A stretch of DNA of 64,000 bases from Pontederia crassipes (Eukaryota; Streptophyta; Magnoliopsida; Commelinales; Pontederiaceae). A program made the translations under genes and the position numbers. The notes under the pieces were generated by a model. The model had not been told where the DNA came from. It worked only from the letters and a program-made list of their open reading frames with translations, and searched no databases. The stretch's first letter is position 1; every line of letters starts with the position of its first letter. Shown piece by piece: positions 60,364 to 64,000 of the stretch. The stretch is taken from the NCBI GenBank assembly GCA_030549335.1, contig CM060186.1, forward strand, positions 23,427,189 through 23,491,188. Direction: 5' to 3'.

Positions 60364-61760
60364 CTATAAAACTAAATCATCCTTGTCGTCCTCGTCATCG
60401 ACTTCGCCACGCATGATGTCATGCACCATTTTCTTCATTTCTTTCTTGGTACGATGTTCATGTTCTTCGAATTACTTTCTGAGCTCCTACATAACCTCTT
60501 GCCTGATCTTTTGCGTGATCTCTTGCCTAATCGAATGCCTCATCTTATCAAGAATTTGTTGCATACCTTGACTAGAGGAACCTGAACCTGAAGTAGATTT
60601 ACGACCATATCCAATATCTGCAGTACTGACAAAAGATGGCCGTAAATGTGATCCTTCTTCACTCCGACGTGGTCCGTCCAAAGTGTCTTGGGGTCAGCGA
60701 TGTGGTCCCCTCCTGCGTGGCTTGCGTAATGTGCTCGATTTTTCTTGTTTTGTAAGACTCCTGAAATTAGAAAAAAGATAAATCAACGATACTAAAAAAT
60801 AAGATAAATCAATGACGATTTTGCTATCTTATAGATTTAACTTGAAATTTTAAAAAAATAAGAGGCACTTAGATTTACATACATATGTCTCCCGAGCAAA
60901 TGATGAAACACATTCTTTGTTCTTCTTCTGATGAGTTCGGAGAAATACTTCGTCCTGAGTAGGTGGTCTACCCGTCTCTTTCTCTTGAAGTTAAAAATGT
61001 CAAATAAAGTATAATTTTTTGTCGACACAATATTGAAAGACTTTACCATTTTCTTAGCAATCGTGCTCGTGGATACACATCTACCCGAATGCAAGCATGC
61101 TCCTTGGTCGGACTCTCGACTTGTTTTCGCTTTTTCGCACTTTAATTTGTACTCATCGGTGAACCACTTTCGTAGCAATTCGATCCAAACGGCATCGGGG
61201 ATCCAATTGGGCCATTCTCCAACAGCTCGAGCTTTCGAAAGCATCACATACAATCTCTTTGAGCACCGAGAATTAAAAGTCTTCCACATTTGTTCCATAT
61301 TCTCGGACTCCCACCACACATCAGCCTACATGTATATAAAAATAATTTAAGTAGTACGAAGATAAATTTTAATGACCAAGTTGGCTTCTAAGGATACCTG
61401 AAATTCATTAAATAGCATCTATCTCATGGCATAAGGAACTTCCCTCCATGTAAGCCACGCATCAGTATATCTGTGTCGCAACACTTTAGTAACTGCGGCA
61501 GCCGCGGGTTTCAACGGTACAAACCCGGAAGAATACGAAATTATAAAATGCGATGGGTGAATCACAAAATGAATAAGGATTCGAAATACATAAAATAACA
61601 CTTACCCTAAATTACCATCTAACTGTAAGTATGCTTTGTGCACACTATTTGACGAAGCCTAATCTGAGCCTTCCACAGAATCAGGAGCTCTAATGGGTTC
61701 TTTCGACAATTGTGTCTCCAAGTCCGCAATATCAGCATAAGAGGAAGGAGCCGACGGAGA
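60364..61760 (-). pseudogene. En/Spm Transposase_24-type (plant transposase Ptta/TNPA-like) gene, decayed
   Basis: Several exons can be followed on the minus strand. One ends at 61398 with VTKVLRHRYTDAWLTW and LFNEFQ but holds a TAG near 61420. A 72-bp GT...AG intron (61397-61326) follows. The next exon (from 61325) has the domain's best block: MWKTFNSRCSKRLYVMLSKA, WPNWIPDAVWIELLRKWFTD and a Gly/His-rich HSGR segment, ending near 61048 at a GTAAAG donor-like site. A further exon (about 60985-60888) encodes PTQDEVFLRTHQKK, a known motif of this family. The 3' exon (about 60750-60364) gives a Gln/Arg-rich helix (LDKMRHSIRQEITQKIRQEV) and an acidic tail (DDEDDKDDLVL), with stops. In En/Spm this subunit binds sub-terminal repeats. 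It is non-functional. Confidence 0.75.
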
Positions 61761-62060
61761 AGACTGCCGCTGGGCCGCGGTTTCGGCCGCCCGCGGCCGG
61801 ATTTGACTGCCAGCCGGCCGGATCCACCAGCAGGCGGCCGGATCGACTGGCAGCTAGATCCGGCCGCCCGCCGCTAAATCCAGCCACCGGCCGCCAAGCA
61901 GCCAATCCGGCCTCCAGGAGGTCGATCCGGCCGCGGGTGGCCGGATCCAATCGCCAAGACGTCGATCCCGCCGCAGGCGGCCGGATCCGGTTGCCCGCGG
62001 CTAGATCCGGCCGCCCGCGGCTAGAACTGCCGCCTGGCGGCCAATCCGCGGAGAGAGAGA
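61740..62060. repeat. CACTA-3 GC-rich island
   Basis: Repeats of gcggccggatc(c/t)ggccgcc type, the same motif as in CACTA-1 and at the same relative place between the transposase 5' end and the right sub-terminal array. It is followed by GA-rich repeats (62050-62240). Confidence 0.65.
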
Positions 62061-62279
62061 GGGGGGAGGGAGGGTCATCGGAGAAAGAGAGAGAGGGAGG
62101 GAGGGTTGCCGGCGAGACATCGTGGAGAGGGAGAGAGAGATGAGAGATAGAGATATGAGAGGGGAGAGATATGAGAGATGAGAGATATATATCCGTGGAG
62201 AGGGAGAGAGATATGAGAGGGATGAGAGATGAGAGATGAAAGCGGGAAAATAAAAAAAAAGTGCGGAAATTTTTTTTAT

Positions 62280-62754
62280 AATTACCGACGGTCGGGGCCG
62301 TCGGAAGCATTTACTGATGGTTTGGACCGTCGAAATTTTCGACGGTCATGACCGTCAGTAACTTTTCGACGGTCCTAAACCTGTCGATAAATATAATGTA
62401 AATATACGTACATAATATAATATTTAATTTTATGTTACCGATGGTTTGGACCATCTGAAATTTTGACGATCTGAATGGTCGATAATTATATTAATAAAAT
62501 ATCACTTATATTAAATTATTTTCAAGTTATCGACGGTTTGGATCGTCAAAACTTTCGACAGATAAGACATTTATAAATGTCAAAAAATAAAATAATAATA
62601 TTATATATTCATAATTTATTATTTTAGTTTCTGACGGTTGTAACCGTCAAAAATTCCGTCGAAAACGTATCCGTCGCAAAATCTATCGCAGATTGCGAAG
62701 AATTTTTGCCCGTCGCAAACTGCTCGTCGAAAAATCTTAATTTTCTTGTAGTGA
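62280..62754. repeat. CACTA-3 right sub-terminal and terminal repeats
   Basis: cgacggtc/gaccgtcg motifs, for example accgacggtcggggccgtcg at 62283, ending in cttgtagtg. Confidence 0.8.
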
Positions 62755-64000
62755 ATTGGGCTACTTCATCCTTGCAAAAAGGTAAAAAAAATAAAAATAT
62801 TAGGCCGGGATGCCTCCCAAAATGCGTCATTATTTATAATCACATGATAGACTTGGTTGTCACTAAAATACATGTATCTTCTACTTTGGAGGATATGTAA
62901 TTGTTCTCCTCTAGAAAATTTTAATACTTTCCTATATCAAATATAAAAGTTCTAACGTCATATGTTTGATTTTAAAGAGATTCGATCAAGTAATCTTAAA
63001 TTTCTTGAAAAATATTTTTAGCCTTGGGTTGAATGACCAATCTTCATTTTCATTTTGAAACTCGTTGTGCAATATTTTTTTCATGCCACACGTCTTCGTT
63101 ATGGATAAATTATTTCAATTCGTTATGGATAAATTTTCATATGAATATGTACGACTCCTATAACCATTGAGTGCAAATAGCTATTTTTTTTCAACTTTTA
63201 ACCAATTTATTAAAGACACTTAAAAACTCACTCAAATTTAGCATGATTTTGATTTTATTTCAAGAACCATTTCTTCAATGGTATTTTCAAATTTGTGAGT
63301 ATTGAAATATCTTGAAGTACTTTATTTTGAATTTTTCTCTTTGATAACAAGATAATTTTTTTAATTTTGAGTTTCCTCATCTCTTCAAAGTACTATTCCA
63401 TTGGATTATTGATACCCTCCAACTAATAGGGTCCCATGTTGGTTGTGCAAAAAATTACTTCAGCTTTTCAATACATGGGGTCACCTTTAGAATTGCCAAC
63501 AGTTGTTGCCAGATTGTAGATTTCTAACAATTCTAAGTGGTAGTTTACATTTGAATTATTTGAAGCTTTTTTCTTCATTGTGAAATCTTTCAAAATTATC
63601 GAAGGATGTTGCTGCATTCAATAAGATTTCTTCTTCACTATTAGCTTTTGTCCATAGGACGTGTTAGAAAATCGTGAGCCCAGGGAAGAGGCAGAGCGGA
63701 CAGTATCCTGTCATGTATAGAGGTGAGCCACTGCGCTACTCTGATACTGGAGGGCGCGTTTTGAGAAAACTGTGCGGGCAGAGGCTCAAAGCGGACAATA
63801 TCCTACGCAAATGCAAGGATATTACATTAATTGTATATAAGTCGACATCTTCCTTCTTTGGGCTTGTTTCATACATCCATTACTTTTCTTTCGTTTTTTT
63901 TTTTTTTGAAATTTCACTTGTAGCTTGGGGTCATATTGCATCAATTGTAGAGTTCTCATCAACTGCTCAACTTTCTTCATTGAAGGTAAGATTCAACTAC
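62755..64000. other. Intergenic DNA
   Basis: AT-rich with no recognised gene. A GC-richer patch at 63665-63810 contains two related motifs, agagcggacagtatcctgtc and aaagcggacaatatcctacg, about 100 bp apart. Confidence 0.4.

Larger units (their letters stand above)
59447..62754. mobile_element. CACTA element 3, left terminus lost
   Basis: The right end aattttcttgtagtg (62754) and dense cgacggtt/aaccgtcg arrays at both ends identify it. The left sub-terminal segment (ttcgtcggaaatgacg ... cgacggatagcgtccgtgcg) parallels CACTA-1 from about its 50th base, so the first 50 bases or so of the element are missing. Inside lie a decayed Transposase_24-type gene and a GC-rich island. No target duplication can be scored. 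Confidence 0.8.

Noticed and set aside
61712-62310. 143- and 192-codon frames in the GC island of CACTA-3
   Set aside because: Same cause; the serine/proline and arginine repeats track the nucleotide repeat.

Overview
The window is nuclear DNA of a flowering plant. It is AT-rich and intron-bearing, and almost all of it is plant transposable elements: Ty1/copia and Ty3/gypsy LTR elements with initiator-Met-tRNA primer sites, CACTA (En/Spm), Mutator-like and Helitron-type elements, foldbacks and microsatellites. The species cannot be fixed from the sequence. No rRNA, tRNA, CRISPR array or bacterial-style operon was seen.

Layout. 1-10.7 kb: a GC-rich minisatellite island (560-1500), a short Mutator-like element with a perfect 9-bp target duplication (1888-2594), a foldback (about 5.1-5.4 kb), LTR-like debris (7.8-10.2 kb), a TIR element (10214-10668) and a GAA microsatellite. 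11.1-15.7 kb: a copia-type element with LTRs, PBS, gag and PPT but no pol (TR-GAG structure). 15.7-19.6 kb: LTR-like debris with clustered CG-rich palindromes. 19.8-20.3 kb: a broken GH17 beta-1,3-glucanase copy. 20640-24172: a CACTA element with AAA target duplications, half a TNP2 transposase and a captured PPR-gene fragment. 26.9-31.4 kb: the only gene island, with two small convergent genes of one plant-specific family (MGN start, VKVVLT core, C-terminal WRP-L-SI). 32466-39647: a non-autonomous Helitron inside an older repeat and itself hit by a solo LTR. 40119-47828: a decayed Ty3/gypsy chromovirus (Tekay/Del type) on the minus strand with a truncated 5' LTR. 47.85-49.12 kb: a large foldback. 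53213-54659: a solo LTR with perfect TTAAT duplications. 56445-58267: a small CACTA element made of about nine tandem units, with TAT duplications. 59447-62754: a third CACTA element with a decayed Transposase_24 gene.

How the parts relate. The two larger CACTA elements share sub-terminal CGACGGTT/AACCGTCG repeats and a GGCCGGATC-type GC island beside the right end, but keep different transposase genes: the TNP2 half in one, the Transposase_24 gene in the other. One LTR family occurs as the complete element at 11 kb and the solo LTR at 35.5 kb; a relative is at 53.2 kb. Several unrelated LTR-like regions carry dense short CG-rich palindromes in otherwise AT-rich DNA.

Boundaries backed by target-site duplications are solid. 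Other LTR-like and MITE-like limits are approximate. All homology calls are from recognition of family motifs; no database search was run.
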